Under the pieces are notes generated by a model that was given only the letters and a program-made list of their open reading frames with translations, made no database searches and had not been told where the DNA came from. From Methanosphaera sp. ISO3-F5 (GTDB lineage Archaea; Methanobacteriota; Methanobacteria; Methanobacteriales; Methanobacteriaceae), in assembly GCF_034480035.2 (NCBI RefSeq), contig NZ_CP118753.2, positions 767,001-831,000 on the forward strand: a stretch of DNA of 64,000 nucleotides. Reading direction: 5' to 3'. Numbering within the stretch: the stretch's first letter is position 1; every line of letters begins with the position of its first letter. This document shows, piece by piece, positions 1 through 10,529 of this stretch. The translations under genes were made by a program, and so were the position numbers.

Positions 1-1
1 C

Positions 2-1864
2 TACATACAAGACATACTTAAAATACCTGATTTAGATTTTCTGGATAAAGAAGAAAAAAATAGTTTGTTTGAAGAAATTAGGAGTATTATTGGTATTCTT
101 GATGATGATATGATTTATGATAATGAGAATATTGATTATGCTTTGAGGGGTTTCTTTATTTATCTTAAAAAGGGTGTATATTCTATTGTTGGTGAGGATG
201 ATAATGTTGTGATGCGGTCTGGTGATTATTATATTGATGATCTTAAGAAACATAGGATATGGTTGGATATTGTTGATATTAAGGATGATTGCTTGGTAAT
301 CTCTGGGGTATATACTACAAACTTTGATAATGATTCACTTAGAATAAATCTGATTAAAGAAGATGCAGGAAATAATGGGGAAACTTTTTCATGTGATTAT
401 TTTACTTATCCTCAAAGGGATAGAAGCAATGTTGAATATTTGGGCATTCCATGGAAGTTTGTTTATAATTTTGAAGTGTCATTAGAATTAAAAGATGTAA
501 TTCATAATAGATATACTTTTGAAGTATTATTTGAAGAAAATAATATTCAAATGGACTATACTCCTCGGATAGAGTTCAGGATATCTTCCTATTTTTCTAG
601 TGTATCAATTTATGCGGTTATTGGGGAGTATATTTTATTTAAGGATAGTTCTTCTATTTCGGTTATTCCTTATTCGTTTAGGAAACTTTTTAACTTTGAA
701 GTTAAGAATATTTTTAAAATCATTAAAAGTTCTGAAAAAGGTAAGGTGGGAGCTGCATTTATGCATTTGCTCTACCTCATATTATATAGGTATATGGATA
801 ATAAGAGGATTTGGTTATTGAATGATAGACTGGACATGGTTGATGATAATGCAAAACATTTATTTGAGTATGCACTTAAACAAGATGATGGTATAAATAA
901 GTATCTTATCGTAGACAAAAATTCTGAAGATTATAAGGAACTTAAAAAGAATTATAAGAACATCATAACTTATGGATCATTCAAACATAAAATATTATAC
1001 CTATTCTGTGAGAAAAGAATATCTTCATTTTTGAATGAAAATTTTTTCAATCCCTTCTATAATGACGAAGAAGATAAACGTAAATTCTATTGTAATTTAG
1101 TAACAGCACCAAGATATTTCCTCCAACATGGAGTAATATCCTGTGATTTAACAGAACAAATCAGACGATATGATCATAATTTATCTTTAATACTCACATC
1201 ATCAGATCTTGAATGCCAATCATTCTTTGACTTGGACTATAATTTTCCGAGGCAATCTATTCAGGTATTAGGACTTCCAAGATATGATAAATTAACAAAT
1301 AAGGAAAAAAGGAAACAAATATTATTTATACCTTCCTGGAGATCATACCTTGATAATGATGGGGAACTTTTAAAACAATCTGATTATTATAAGTCAATTG
1401 AAAGCTTAATTAATAATAATAAACTAGCAAAATTATTAGATTCTGCTGGTTATCAATTAATATTTAAGCCACATCCTGAACTAATTAAACATACCGAAAA
1501 GTTCAACATAGGTAGTAATGTAAAGTTATCAATTAATAATTCATTCCAGGAATTATTTAACAATTCTTCATTATTAATCACAGATTTCTCATCAGTAATA
1601 TTTGATTTTTCTTATCTGAAAAAGCCTGTAATATACTATCAACCAAATGATGATTACCATTACAAAGAAGGCTACTTTAACTATGAAGATATGGGATTTG
1701 GTGAAGTAATTAGGAATGAAGAAGATTTAATACTGAAAATAAGGGAATACATCGAAAACAATTGTATTATGGAAGAAAAATACCAAGAAAGAGTAACTTC
1801 CTTTTTTAAGTATCATGATAAAAATAATTCAAAAAGAGTTTATGATTGGATTAAAAAAAATTAG
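2..1864 (+). CDS. CDP-glycerol glycerophosphotransferase-like protein (5' partial)
   Basis: The frame is open from base 2 to the stop at 1864, so the gene begins upstream of the window. The internal TTG at 65 is not a convincing start. The C-terminal ~300 residues resemble the TagF/CDP-glycerol glycerophosphotransferase family (Pfam Glyphos_transf): an LQHG motif, a LGLPRYDKL segment, FIPSWR, FKPHPEL and ITDFSSVIFDF followed by KKPVIYY. Family members transfer glycerol-phosphate (or another polyol phosphate) from a CDP donor to a growing wall or capsule polymer at the cytoplasmic membrane. The ~260 residues before it are Asp- and Tyr-rich and I do not recognise them. The family-2 glycosyltransferases that follow point to a phosphate-containing surface glycan. 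Codons are T/G-ending in the first third and A/C-ending after that. Confidence 0.8.
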   Translation, partial: YIQDILKIPDLDFLDKEEKNSLFEEIRSIIGILDDDMIYDNENIDYALRGFFIYLKKGVYSIVGEDDNVVMRSGDYYIDDLKKHRIWLDIVDIKDDCLVISGVYTTNFDNDSLRINLIKEDAGNNGETFSCDYFTYPQRDRSNVEYLGIPWKFVYNFEVSLELKDVIHNRYTFEVLFEENNIQMDYTPRIEFRISSYFSSVSIYAVIGEYILFKDSSSISVIPYSFRKLFNFEVKNIFKIIKSSEKGKVGAAFMHLLYLILYRYMDNKRIWLLNDRLDMVDDNAKHLFEYALKQDDGINKYLIVDKNSEDYKELKKNYKNIITYGSFKHKILYLFCEKRISSFLNENFFNPFYNDEEDKRKFYCNLVTAPRYFLQHGVISCDLTEQIRRYDHNLSLILTSSDLECQSFFDLDYNFPRQSIQVLGLPRYDKLTNKEKRKQILFIPSWRSYLDNDGELLKQSDYYKSIESLINNNKLAKLLDSAGYQLIFKPHPELIKHTEKFNIGSNVKLSINNSFQELFNNSSLLITDFSSVIFDFSYLKKPVIYYQPNDDYHYKEGYFNYEDMGFGEVIRNEEDLILKIREYIENNCIMEEKYQERVTSFFKYHDKNNSKRVYDWIKKN

Positions 1865-2026
1865 TAACACATTACTTCCATAAAAAATCTATTTAATGTC
1901 TTTATCATATAATTTAAGCATTAATCAATAAAATATAACTAAAAACTATATACTAAGTTAATCAAATAATTATTTAATTAAAACTGGGATAAAATATCAG
2001 TTTAATATTTTATGGGGATTAAAAAA

Positions 2027-3259
2027 ATGAAGAAAATATCTGTAATAATACCTGTCTATAATGCATCAGATTCTATTGAAACAACATTAAATAGTGTTAT
2101 AAATCAAAATATTGATAAAATGGAAGTAATATGTATAAATGATGGGTCAACTGATAAATCCTCAGAAATATTGAACAAATATTCATCAAAACATGATTTT
2201 ATAAAAATAATTAATCAAAAAAACATGGGACCAGCCGGAGCAAGAAATAACGGAATACTTGAAGCTGAAGGAGAATACATAGCATTTCTAGATGCAGATG
2301 ACATATACCTTGACAATGAAGCTCTAGATAAGATGCATAAAATAGCTGTCAAAAATGATGCTGACATGGTATCAGCAAATCTAAGAAAAATTAAACAGAA
2401 TGGCGAATTAGAAGAAAGTTATGACTATAAAAATGCACAGTTTACTTATTTTACAAAAGAAACTATTATTAAAGCACCAGAATATGGAATACCATGGGCT
2501 TTCTATAAAAACATATATAAGAAAGAATTTTTAATCAAAAATAATATAACTTTTCCTGATTTACTAAGAGGACAGGATCCCGTCTTTTTGGCAGAAGTAT
2601 TAACTCATATAGAACAGATTTACACAGTACCCCTAGATTTTTATGGATATAACTATTCTATTGGTGGCGGATTAAACATAAAATTAGACACACACGCTAA
2701 AATAAAGGATTACATATCACATTATAAAGAAGTATTTAACATATTAAAAGATGAAGAATTCCAGGACACAGTATACAATTATAAAAAAGAATTCATAGAC
2801 TACCTAAATTTCAGACAAAACATCAACAATGAAACTATTAAAGAGATATTGTCAGAAGAATTTGGTGACTATAAATACTTCCAAGAATCAGATTATGGTT
2901 ATTTAATCCTCAAGACATTAATAGATGATTATGATGAGAATGATGAAGAATACGATTTAATAAAATATTGTCTATTTGAAGAAAGTATGCTGGAAGACAC
3001 TTTCATAGACATTGAACGTTTACAAGATTTTGTAAAAATATCCAAAGATAATGATATAACAAAGAGGGAATCATCATTCAAACAACTAAAAAATATAGAC
3101 AATTACACATTTGAAGAAAAAAGAAAAATCAATGGAAAAGTGGATAAATTAAAGATAGATATTGCACGATTCATAAAATCAAATAATGATATATTAACAT
3201 CAAATAGTTGGAAAATAACAGGATTTTTACGATCTATAAAAAATAACTCTGGGGAATAA
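2027..3259 (+). CDS. Family 2 glycosyltransferase
   Basis: This 410-aa protein has an N-terminal GT-A fold: KISVIIPVYNAS at the start, ICINDGSTDKS for nucleotide binding, then FLDADD as the DxD metal site near residue 90. An inverting sugar transferase in surface-glycan assembly is the likely role; donor and acceptor are not readable. The start is ATG 2027, because GGGGAT lies just upstream and the in-frame ATG at 2012 would bury that site. The protein ends in the tail SNSWKITGFLR, shared with the products at 3264 and 13070. It is a clear paralogue of the N-terminal half of the 13070 protein (same GPAGARN/GPGIARN and GYNxSIGGG motifs). The next gene follows after 4 bases, so this looks like an operon. 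Confidence 0.85.
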   Translation: MKKISVIIPVYNASDSIETTLNSVINQNIDKMEVICINDGSTDKSSEILNKYSSKHDFIKIINQKNMGPAGARNNGILEAEGEYIAFLDADDIYLDNEALDKMHKIAVKNDADMVSANLRKIKQNGELEESYDYKNAQFTYFTKETIIKAPEYGIPWAFYKNIYKKEFLIKNNITFPDLLRGQDPVFLAEVLTHIEQIYTVPLDFYGYNYSIGGGLNIKLDTHAKIKDYISHYKEVFNILKDEEFQDTVYNYKKEFIDYLNFRQNINNETIKEILSEEFGDYKYFQESDYGYLILKTLIDDYDENDEEYDLIKYCLFEESMLEDTFIDIERLQDFVKISKDNDITKRESSFKQLKNIDNYTFEEKRKINGKVDKLKIDIARFIKSNNDILTSNSWKITGFLRSIKNNSGE

Positions 3260-3263
3260 TTAC

Positions 3264-4322
3264 ATGACAAAAGTAACATTAATAATGATAATAAACTCGG
3301 AAAATTATCACGAAAAAAAAATTCAAAACATATTAAAATACTCAGTATATGATTTTGAATTAATATGGATAAAAAATTATTCCAAACAAGGGGAAAACAT
3401 CGCAATCAATGATTCAAGGATAAAAATAAAAGAATCAGAAGAAAATAATCTGATGAAAACATTAAACATATCAATAAATGAAGCACAAGGAAAATACATA
3501 ATATTCACAAACACACTAAACATATTATTGGATGATACATTAAAAAGAGGATATAACAAATTGGAAGAAAATAATGCAGATATGATAATATTCTCAGGAA
3601 AAACAAAGGAATCAACATTAATATCCAGAATAACACAAGGAAAACCATTCAACATAGAAAAAATAAGAGAACATGTATTTTCAACAAACTTTCAATTACA
3701 AGATTGCCTGTACAACAAACAATTTCTATTGAACAAAAATATACAATTCAATACACATAATAACAATGACTCAGAAGTATTCACATTTAAAAGTCTCATA
3801 AAAGCAGATAAAATATTATTATACGAAAAAAAATTAAATAATCCCAACAAAGAACAAATAACAATACAAGAATATAAACAATACCTTGAAAATCTCGAAT
3901 ATATTAAAGAAATATTCTACCAAAAATATGATCATATAATAGAACAAGCAGTAAACAATTATGCAATCAATCAAGCAATCAAAGCATACAATAAAATAGG
4001 AATAAAAAATAAAAAAGCAGCATATAATTTACTTAGAACAAATTTCATAGAAAAATTAAATACAAAAACAATAGAACAATACATAAAAACACTTACAAGC
4101 AGAAACAAGAAACAATTCGAACAAGTAATCATAACAGAAAGTGTAGAAGAATACGAACTACTAAAAAAAGTCTATGAAGATAAAAAGCATATAAACTACA
4201 TGAAAAGATACGAACAAATACTACAAACAGAATACAAGAAAATACGAGAATTTAATCATAGTTTAATATCATCAAACAGTTGGAAAATAACCAAATTTTT
4301 AAGAATAAGAAACAAGTTGTGA
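3264..4322 (+). CDS. GT2-like protein lacking a DxD motif
   Basis: The protein has 352 aa and starts at ATG 3264, preceded by GGGGAAT. Its overall layout is that of a family-2 glycosyltransferase: a TLIMIINSEN first strand, an AINDS-like segment, GKYIIFTNTLN where the acidic DxD should be, and a helical C-terminal half. The catalytic DxD is replaced by T-N-T, and the first loop lacks the usual PxYN. It ends with SSNSWKITKFLR, as its neighbours do. It may be an inactive GT fold acting as scaffold or acceptor binder, or an enzyme using other residues. The end overlaps the next gene by a few bases around 4320. Codons are strongly A-ending and Lys/Asn/Ile content is high. A DxD-less protein also occupies the same slot in the second cassette (15293). 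Confidence 0.65.
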   Translation: MTKVTLIMIINSENYHEKKIQNILKYSVYDFELIWIKNYSKQGENIAINDSRIKIKESEENNLMKTLNISINEAQGKYIIFTNTLNILLDDTLKRGYNKLEENNADMIIFSGKTKESTLISRITQGKPFNIEKIREHVFSTNFQLQDCLYNKQFLLNKNIQFNTHNNNDSEVFTFKSLIKADKILLYEKKLNNPNKEQITIQEYKQYLENLEYIKEIFYQKYDHIIEQAVNNYAINQAIKAYNKIGIKNKKAAYNLLRTNFIEKLNTKTIEQYIKTLTSRNKKQFEQVIITESVEEYELLKKVYEDKKHINYMKRYEQILQTEYKKIREFNHSLISSNSWKITKFLRIRNKL

Positions 4323-4324
4323 TA

Positions 4325-5344
4325 ATGATGGTAAAAGTATCTGTTGTAATACCAGTATACAATGTTGAAAAATATTTGGATGAAAGTTTAAAATCTATAA
4401 TAAACCAAACATTAACTGATATTGAAATTATATGCATAAATGATGGATCAACCGATAACTCATTGGACATCCTACAAAAATACGGAAAACAAGATAACAG
4501 GATAAAAATAATCAACCAAGAAAATCAGGGACACGCAGTAGCAACAAACATTGGAATGTCACAAGCAATCGGAGAATACTTATTTTTAATGGATTCTGAT
4601 GATATCTTAGAACATAAAGCACTAGAACTCACATACAACAGAGCAAAAGAAACCAATGTGGACTTTGTAATATTTAAGGCATTAAACTATAATCACGACC
4701 AACAAAAATACTACGAAACACCATCATACAGTATGAACGAAATATATGGAAGAGTACAAGAAAACATATTCAGTTACAAAGACGTACAAGATTTAATATT
4801 TACCATGTCAGTAACACCATGGAGTAAACTATACAACAGACAATTCATCCAAGACAACAACATAATATTTCCTGAAGGATTAATATTTGATGACAACATA
4901 TTCTTTTGGGAAGTACTCTTCAATGCCAAAAAAATAGTATTCCTAAATGAATTCCTATTTATCAGAAGATTTTACTCCACATCATCAACAAATAATGGAG
5001 ACCTAAGATTTCTAGATTCAATAGAAATAAATAACATGATATGGGAAACATTCAAGAAACATAACCATTTCAAAACACACAAAAAAGAATTATATAATAA
5101 TAAAGTACTGTCAGCATACAATAGATTCACAAAAATTAAGGAAATCCACAAAGAAACATTTTTCCAAGAAATGAAAAAATCATACATGAAAATACTCGAA
5201 GATGAAGAACTATTTGATGACTTCATAAAAAATTTGAATGAAAACAATAAACAGATATTCATACAAGTATTAAGCACACAAAACAGCAACGACTTTGAAC
5301 TTCTAAGACTAACTTACAGCTCAATAATAAAAAACACTAAATAA
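4325..5344 (+). CDS. Family 2 glycosyltransferase
   Basis: A 339-aa GT-A protein. VKVSVVIPVYNVEKYLDE begins the fold, ICINDGSTDNSLDIL follows near residue 40, and FLMDSDDILE carries the DxD near residue 92. The frame is open from 4280, but homology to other family members begins at MVKVSVV, so I take ATG 4325 (4328 is an equally good alternative). The gene starts 3 bases after the stop of the previous gene, consistent with translational coupling. The C-terminal half is helical, contains FDDNIFFWEVL and lacks the SWKIT tail. The likely job is adding one sugar of the polymer made by this cluster; specificity is unknown. Confidence 0.82.
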   Translation: MMVKVSVVIPVYNVEKYLDESLKSIINQTLTDIEIICINDGSTDNSLDILQKYGKQDNRIKIINQENQGHAVATNIGMSQAIGEYLFLMDSDDILEHKALELTYNRAKETNVDFVIFKALNYNHDQQKYYETPSYSMNEIYGRVQENIFSYKDVQDLIFTMSVTPWSKLYNRQFIQDNNIIFPEGLIFDDNIFFWEVLFNAKKIVFLNEFLFIRRFYSTSSTNNGDLRFLDSIEINNMIWETFKKHNHFKTHKKELYNNKVLSAYNRFTKIKEIHKETFFQEMKKSYMKILEDEELFDDFIKNLNENNKQIFIQVLSTQNSNDFELLRLTYSSIIKNTK

Positions 5345-5362
5345 AGGGTGGTGAATAATAAA

Positions 5363-6346
5363 ATGGAAAAAAAACAACCAAAAGTATCTGTAATAATGCC
5401 ATCATTAAACATGAAAAAATACATAACACAATCAATAGAAAGCGTAATCAACCAAACACTAACAGATATAGAAATTTTATGTATAGATGCGGGCAGTGAT
5501 GATGGAACACTAGAAATACTGAAAAAATATGCAGAAGAAGATGAAAGAGTACATGTATTCTTATCAAACAAGAAAAGTTATGGAGCACAAGTAAACCAAG
5601 GATTAAACAATGCAAAAGGAGAATATGTTTCAATAATTGAAACAGATGACTACATCCAAGAAAACATGCTGGAATCATTATATAACTTGACACAAATAGG
5701 ATATATTGACATAGTAAAAGGAAACTTCTACCATGTATATGATAATGTAGAAAACATCATTAAAGCAGACACTGCAAAAAGGTCTCTAGCAAACCTGGAT
5801 AAAGCATTCAAAATAAACAATCAACCAATATTTCTCGAAGGACATCCATCAATATGGTCAGCAATATACAAGAGAAGTTTCCTATTAAACAATGAAATCA
5901 TGTTCCTGGAAGAAGAAGGAGGAGCATGGGTAGATAACCCATTTTTCTATGAAACTGCATTAAAAGCACAAACAATAAGATATACGGACACTCCCTACTA
6001 TTATTATAGAGAATCCAATGAAAATTCATCAACAAACAACTTAACAAACTTAAGCATACCAGCAAAAAGAATAAAAGACATATTTGAAGTATTAAAAGAT
6101 AATGAATGGGACAACCCAGAAATAAAAATATTATTTTATAACAGGATATTTCGATACATAGAAATCATAATAGAAAACCAAGAAAAAAGTGGAGAAGAAC
6201 TAGACTATGAAGCAACAAAAGATGTACATGAAATACTAAGAAATGTTGATATAACTTATGTACAAGAAAATTTATCCACCAAAAATAAAAGAATCTACTA
6301 TAAATTCGCCTCCCCATTAATCTTAGCAAAATTTGAAAATAATTAA
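5363..6346 (+). CDS. Family 2 glycosyltransferase
   Basis: A 327-aa GT-A protein that opens VSVIMPSLNMKKYI and continues LCIDAGSDDGT and IIETDDYI, where ETDD takes the DxD position. A region with EGHPSIWSAIYKR and GAWVDNPFFYETAL is shared almost motif for motif with the 16365 product, so the two are paralogues occupying the last position of each cassette. GGTGGTGA lies directly upstream of ATG 5363, which argues against the GTG codons at 5348/5351. This is the last gene of the first glycosyltransferase run; about 190 AT-rich bases separate it from valS. Confidence 0.82.
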   Translation: MEKKQPKVSVIMPSLNMKKYITQSIESVINQTLTDIEILCIDAGSDDGTLEILKKYAEEDERVHVFLSNKKSYGAQVNQGLNNAKGEYVSIIETDDYIQENMLESLYNLTQIGYIDIVKGNFYHVYDNVENIIKADTAKRSLANLDKAFKINNQPIFLEGHPSIWSAIYKRSFLLNNEIMFLEEEGGAWVDNPFFYETALKAQTIRYTDTPYYYYRESNENSSTNNLTNLSIPAKRIKDIFEVLKDNEWDNPEIKILFYNRIFRYIEIIIENQEKSGEELDYEATKDVHEILRNVDITYVQENLSTKNKRIYYKFASPLILAKFENN

Positions 6347-6535
6347 GCTAAGAAAACTACATTTTTCCACACTTTTTGAAATGAAATTAATTAAAAATAT
6401 ATTCTATTTCTTACATATATTATATTATTATCGAGAATTACTGAGAAAAATAGATAAAAAAATTTTTTATCAACACAATCAATAATTCAAGGAAAAAAAT
6501 AATTATAATCATGAATTATGGGAGATATTTTTTAA

Positions 6536-9172
6536 ATGAGTAGTAATGAAATTCCAAAAGATTATGATCATACAAAAGAAGAAGAATTACAAACACTATG
6601 GCAGAACGATAACACTTACCGGTTCATAGGTGATGGAACAAGACCAACATACATCATAGACACACCACCACCATACCCAACAGGAAAATTACACATGGGA
6701 CACGTATTAAACTGGGTGTACATGGATATAATTGCCAGATACAAACGTATGAACAATTTTGACGTATTGTTCCCACAAGGATGGGACTGTCATGGACTAC
6801 CAACAGAAGTAAAAGTAGAAGAAATCCATGAAATCAAGAAAAACGATGTACCAAGAGAAACATTCCGTGATTATTGTATAGACCTAACCCATGAAAACAT
6901 AGAAAAAATGAGAAAACAAATGCGTAGCATGGGATACTCACAGGACTGGGACCATGAATACATTACAATGCTACCAGAAAACAAGAAAAGAACACAATTA
7001 TCATTCCTCAAACTATACAATGATGACATGATCTATCAGGACATTCACCCTATAAACTGGTGTCCACGTTGTGAAACAGCAATTGCGTTTGCAGAAGTAG
7101 AATACAAGGATAACACAACAAAACTAAACTATGTGAACTTCCCTGCAACAGATGGTTCAGGAAATGCAACAATCGCAACCACCAGGCCAGAATTATTATG
7201 TGCATGTGTAGCAGTAGTAGTACACCCAGAAGATGAAAGATACACAAATCTACATGGAAAAACAGTAACACTACCAATATACAACAGAGAAGTAACAATC
7301 ATAACCGATGAATCAGTAGACCCAGAATATGGTACCGGGGTCGTAATGATCTGTACCTTCGGGGATAAAACAGACGTTGAATGGGTAACCAAATACGATC
7401 TTGATGTAATCGATGCAATAAGTGAGAATGGGTTAATGCTACCAGTAGCAGGAAAATATGAAGGAATGCAAATAAAAGAATGCAGAAAAGCAATCATCGA
7501 TGACCTAAAAAATGAAGGATTCCTCATAAAACAAGAAGATGTAGAACAGAATGTGGGACTCTGCTGGAGATGTAAAACACCAATAGAAATCATGACAAAA
7601 AAACAATGGTTCGTAGCAGTAAATAAAATGCAGGAAGAAATTATTGAACAAGCAAAAAATATGAGATGGATACCAGGACACATGTACCAGAGACTAGAAA
7701 ACTGGGCAAACAGTATGGACTGGGACTGGTGTATCTCAAGACAAAGACTATTTGCAACACCAATACCAGTATGGTACTGTGATGAATGCCATGAAGTAGT
7801 ACTTCCAAGTGAAGAACAATTACCTGTAGATCCAACACTAGATAAGCCAGACCATGCATGTAAATGTGGATGCGAATCATTCACACCTGAAGAGGATGTG
7901 CTGGACACATGGATGGACAGTTCAATAACACCCCTAACAATAGCTGACTGGCCAAATCCTGGATGGGAAAAAGTATATCCATCAACACTAAGACCACAGG
8001 GACATGACATCATCAGAACATGGGCATACTACACAATAATGCGTTGCTATGCACTAACAGGAGAAAAACCATTCGATGAACTAGTTATCAATGGTATGGT
8101 ATTTGGTGAAGACGGACATAAAATGAGTAAATCCTTAGGTAATGTTATAGCACCTGAAGAAGTCATCTCAGAATATGGGGCAGATGCACTAAGATTATGG
8201 AGTGCAAACAGTGTACCTGGATCTGATGTGCCATTCGGATGGAAAGACATAAAACATGCATATAAATTCCTACGAAAATTCTGGAACGCTTTCAGATTCA
8301 TTAACATGCACCTTGATGAAAACATACCTGATCAATTAACAGAAAATAATATTATAGACCAGTGGATATTATCAAAACTTAACAGACTAAATCAGACAGT
8401 TACCGAAGCATTTGAGGAATACAACTTTGCAAATGCAGAACAAGCAATCTATGACTTTGTATGGCATGATTTCTGTGATGAATACATTGAAGCAGTTAAA
8501 TACAGGTTATATGAAGACACAACATCCACGCAGGATGCAAAGTTCACACTTAAGAAAGTTATAGAAACAGTACTAAAACTAATGGCACCTATCACACCAT
8601 TCTTTGCTGACCAGGTAAATAGTTATCTTGGAAACAAATCATATGACTTACATAATGGTGGATGGCCTGAAATAGAGGAAGAATTAATAAGTGATGAAAT
8701 AGAATTAACAGGTAGTTATGCAATTGATGTAATAGATGAGCTACGAAGATACAAGTCATCACATGGAATACCATTAAATCAACTACTTAACACGGTGAAC
8801 ATATACACTGAGGATGTTGAAAAAGTCAACTCCACAATAGATGATATTAAAAACACAAACAAGGTTGATAATATCACAGTTCAAAATGGAAAACCTGACT
8901 TACATGAAAAGGTAAATAAAGTAGAACCAATCATGAGTAAAATAGGACCAGTTTTCAAACAAAATGCAAAGAAAATCATAGACTACATAGCAAACACTGA
9001 CCCACAAGAAATCATGAAAGAACTAGAAGAAAACGGAGAAGTAAAAGTAGAAGATGTAGCATTCACAAAAGAACACATAACAACAGAATCAGACCTTGTA
9101 AGTAAAACAGGAGAAATAGTAGACATCATAAAAACCGAAAACTACGAAATATTACTAGAAGTACAACAATAA
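6536..9172 (+). CDS. valS: Valyl-tRNA synthetase
   Basis: This 878-aa class I aminoacyl-tRNA synthetase charges tRNA-Val. The HIGH signature appears as [14 protein letters not shown] near residue 47, and KMSKS as [11 protein letters not shown] near residue 530. Between them lie the CP1 editing domain ([13 protein letters not shown]) and Cys pairs of zinc ribbons (CPRC, CWRC, CDEC, CKCGC). The C-terminal ~230 residues are the anticodon-binding and tail region. The length suits archaeal ValRS. GGGAGAT lies upstream of ATG 6536. The gene stands alone after the first glycosyltransferase cluster and is followed by aroA. Confidence 0.97.
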   Translation: MSSNEIPKDYDHTKEEELQTLWQNDNTYRFIGDGTRPTYIIDTPPPYPTGKLHMGHVLNWVYMDIIARYKRMNNFDVLFPQGWDCHGLPTEVKVEEIHEIKKNDVPRETFRDYCIDLTHENIEKMRKQMRSMGYSQDWDHEYITMLPENKKRTQLSFLKLYNDDMIYQDIHPINWCPRCETAIAFAEVEYKDNTTKLNYVNFPATDGSGNATIATTRPELLCACVAVVVHPEDERYTNLHGKTVTLPIYNREVTIITDESVDPEYGTGVVMICTFGDKTDVEWVTKYDLDVIDAISENGLMLPVAGKYEGMQIKECRKAIIDDLKNEGFLIKQEDVEQNVGLCWRCKTPIEIMTKKQWFVAVNKMQEEIIEQAKNMRWIPGHMYQRLENWANSMDWDWCISRQRLFATPIPVWYCDECHEVVLPSEEQLPVDPTLDKPDHACKCGCESFTPEEDVLDTWMDSSITPLTIADWPNPGWEKVYPSTLRPQGHDIIRTWAYYTIMRCYALTGEKPFDELVINGMVFGEDGHKMSKSLGNVIAPEEVISEYGADALRLWSANSVPGSDVPFGWKDIKHAYKFLRKFWNAFRFINMHLDENIPDQLTENNIIDQWILSKLNRLNQTVTEAFEEYNFANAEQAIYDFVWHDFCDEYIEAVKYRLYEDTTSTQDAKFTLKKVIETVLKLMAPITPFFADQVNSYLGNKSYDLHNGGWPEIEEELISDEIELTGSYAIDVIDELRRYKSSHGIPLNQLLNTVNIYTEDVEKVNSTIDDIKNTNKVDNITVQNGKPDLHEKVNKVEPIMSKIGPVFKQNAKKIIDYIANTDPQEIMKELEENGEVKVEDVAFTKEHITTESDLVSKTGEIVDIIKTENYEILLEVQQ

Positions 9173-9239
9173 AACAGTACTTCAAACACTACTCATTTTA
9201 AACAATTTTTTTTTAATAATTACATTGGAGACTCTTTTT

Positions 9240-10517
9240 ATGGACTTAAAAATAGAAAAAGTAGAAAAAATCACAGGAACAATAAAAGCACCCGCATCAA
9301 AAAGCTACTCACACAGAGCATTCATAGCAGCAGCACTAGCAGAAGGAGAATCAGTACTAAGAGACCCACTATACTCCGAAGACACACTAGCAACACTAGA
9401 AGCATGCGAACAATTAGGAGCACTATTCCAAAGATACCCCGATAAATGCATAGTACAAGGAACAGCAGGATACATAAGAACACCAGACAACATAATAGAC
9501 GTAAAAAACAGTGGAACAAGCGTCAGAATACTAAGCAGCATAGCAGCAATAGCACCAAGAGCAAACTACACAATATTCACAGGAGACGAATCACTACGAA
9601 AAAGACCAATGCAAGACCTGATAGATGCACTAGAAAACCTAGGAGTAAACATACACTCATCACAAAGCAACGGAACACCACCAATCATAGTAAAAGGAGG
9701 ATTTGATGGGGGAGAAACAGACATCAAAGGTGACGTAAGCAGTCAATTCATATCCTCAATCATAATGGCAGCACCATACTCCAAAAAACCAGTAACACTA
9801 AATGTAAGAGGAACATTCGTATCAAAACCATACGTAAACATGACACTATCAGTTATAAGCAAATTCGGAATAGAATTCGAATACGACACAACAAACCAGC
9901 CAGAATACTCATCATACTACATAGAACCACAAAAATATGAATGCACAGACTACACAATAGAAGGAGACTACTCATCAGCATCATACATCCTAGCCGTTGC
10001 AAGCATGATCCCATCAGACATAACAATCCAAAACCTCTACAAAGACTCAATGCAGGGAGACAAAATCATAGTAGATATAATACAAAAAATGGGAGCCAAC
10101 GTAACAATCAACGAAACAGACATACACATAAAAAGTGATGGAAAACTCAAAGCATTTGACATAGACTTATCAAACGCACCAGACCTTCTACCAACAGTAG
10201 CAGTACTAATGGCACAAGCAGAAGGAACATCCAAGATAACAGGAGTAGAACATGCACGATATAAAGAAACAGACAGAGTACATAACTGTGCAATAGAACT
10301 AGAAAACGTCGGAGTAGAAGTGGAAGAACTACGTGACGGACTAATAATCAAGGGAAAACCAACAGGTGGCCTAGTCGACTCACACATGGACCATCGTATG
10401 GTAATGGCATTCTATGTATTAGGACTGAAAATAGGAAACATCAGCATAAAAGACGCATCCTGTTATGACATATCATTCCCCAACTTTATAGATGTAATGA
10501 ACAAAATCTCAAACTAA
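9240..10517 (+). CDS. aroA: 3-phosphoshikimate 1-carboxyvinyltransferase (EPSP synthase)
   Basis: A 425-aa enzyme of the shikimate pathway that joins shikimate 3-phosphate and PEP. Family signatures include APASKSYSHRAFIAAALAEG at the N-terminus, NSGTSVRI near residue 88, GDESLRKRPM, the QFISSIIMAAPY segment and, near the end, the conserved KETDRVH and MDHRMVMAF. The upstream TTG at 9225 is part of the ribosome-binding site (TTGGAG), so ATG 9240 is the start. Codon use is extremely A/C-ending. The endonuclease III gene follows 12 bases later and may be cotranscribed. Confidence 0.96.
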   Translation: MDLKIEKVEKITGTIKAPASKSYSHRAFIAAALAEGESVLRDPLYSEDTLATLEACEQLGALFQRYPDKCIVQGTAGYIRTPDNIIDVKNSGTSVRILSSIAAIAPRANYTIFTGDESLRKRPMQDLIDALENLGVNIHSSQSNGTPPIIVKGGFDGGETDIKGDVSSQFISSIIMAAPYSKKPVTLNVRGTFVSKPYVNMTLSVISKFGIEFEYDTTNQPEYSSYYIEPQKYECTDYTIEGDYSSASYILAVASMIPSDITIQNLYKDSMQGDKIIVDIIQKMGANVTINETDIHIKSDGKLKAFDIDLSNAPDLLPTVAVLMAQAEGTSKITGVEHARYKETDRVHNCAIELENVGVEVEELRDGLIIKGKPTGGLVDSHMDHRMVMAFYVLGLKIGNISIKDASCYDISFPNFIDVMNKISN

Positions 10518-10529
10518 GGAATCAAGAAA

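Noticed and set aside
7129-8013. 294-aa minus-strand frame inside valS
   Set aside because: Antisense shadow: valS has clear HIGH and KMSKS motifs, and the antisense protein is Ser/His-rich without any domain.
9446-9706. Arg/Asn/Thr-rich frame inside aroA
   Set aside because: It is a shadow of the A/C-ending aroA codons, with low-complexity composition and no ribosome-binding site.
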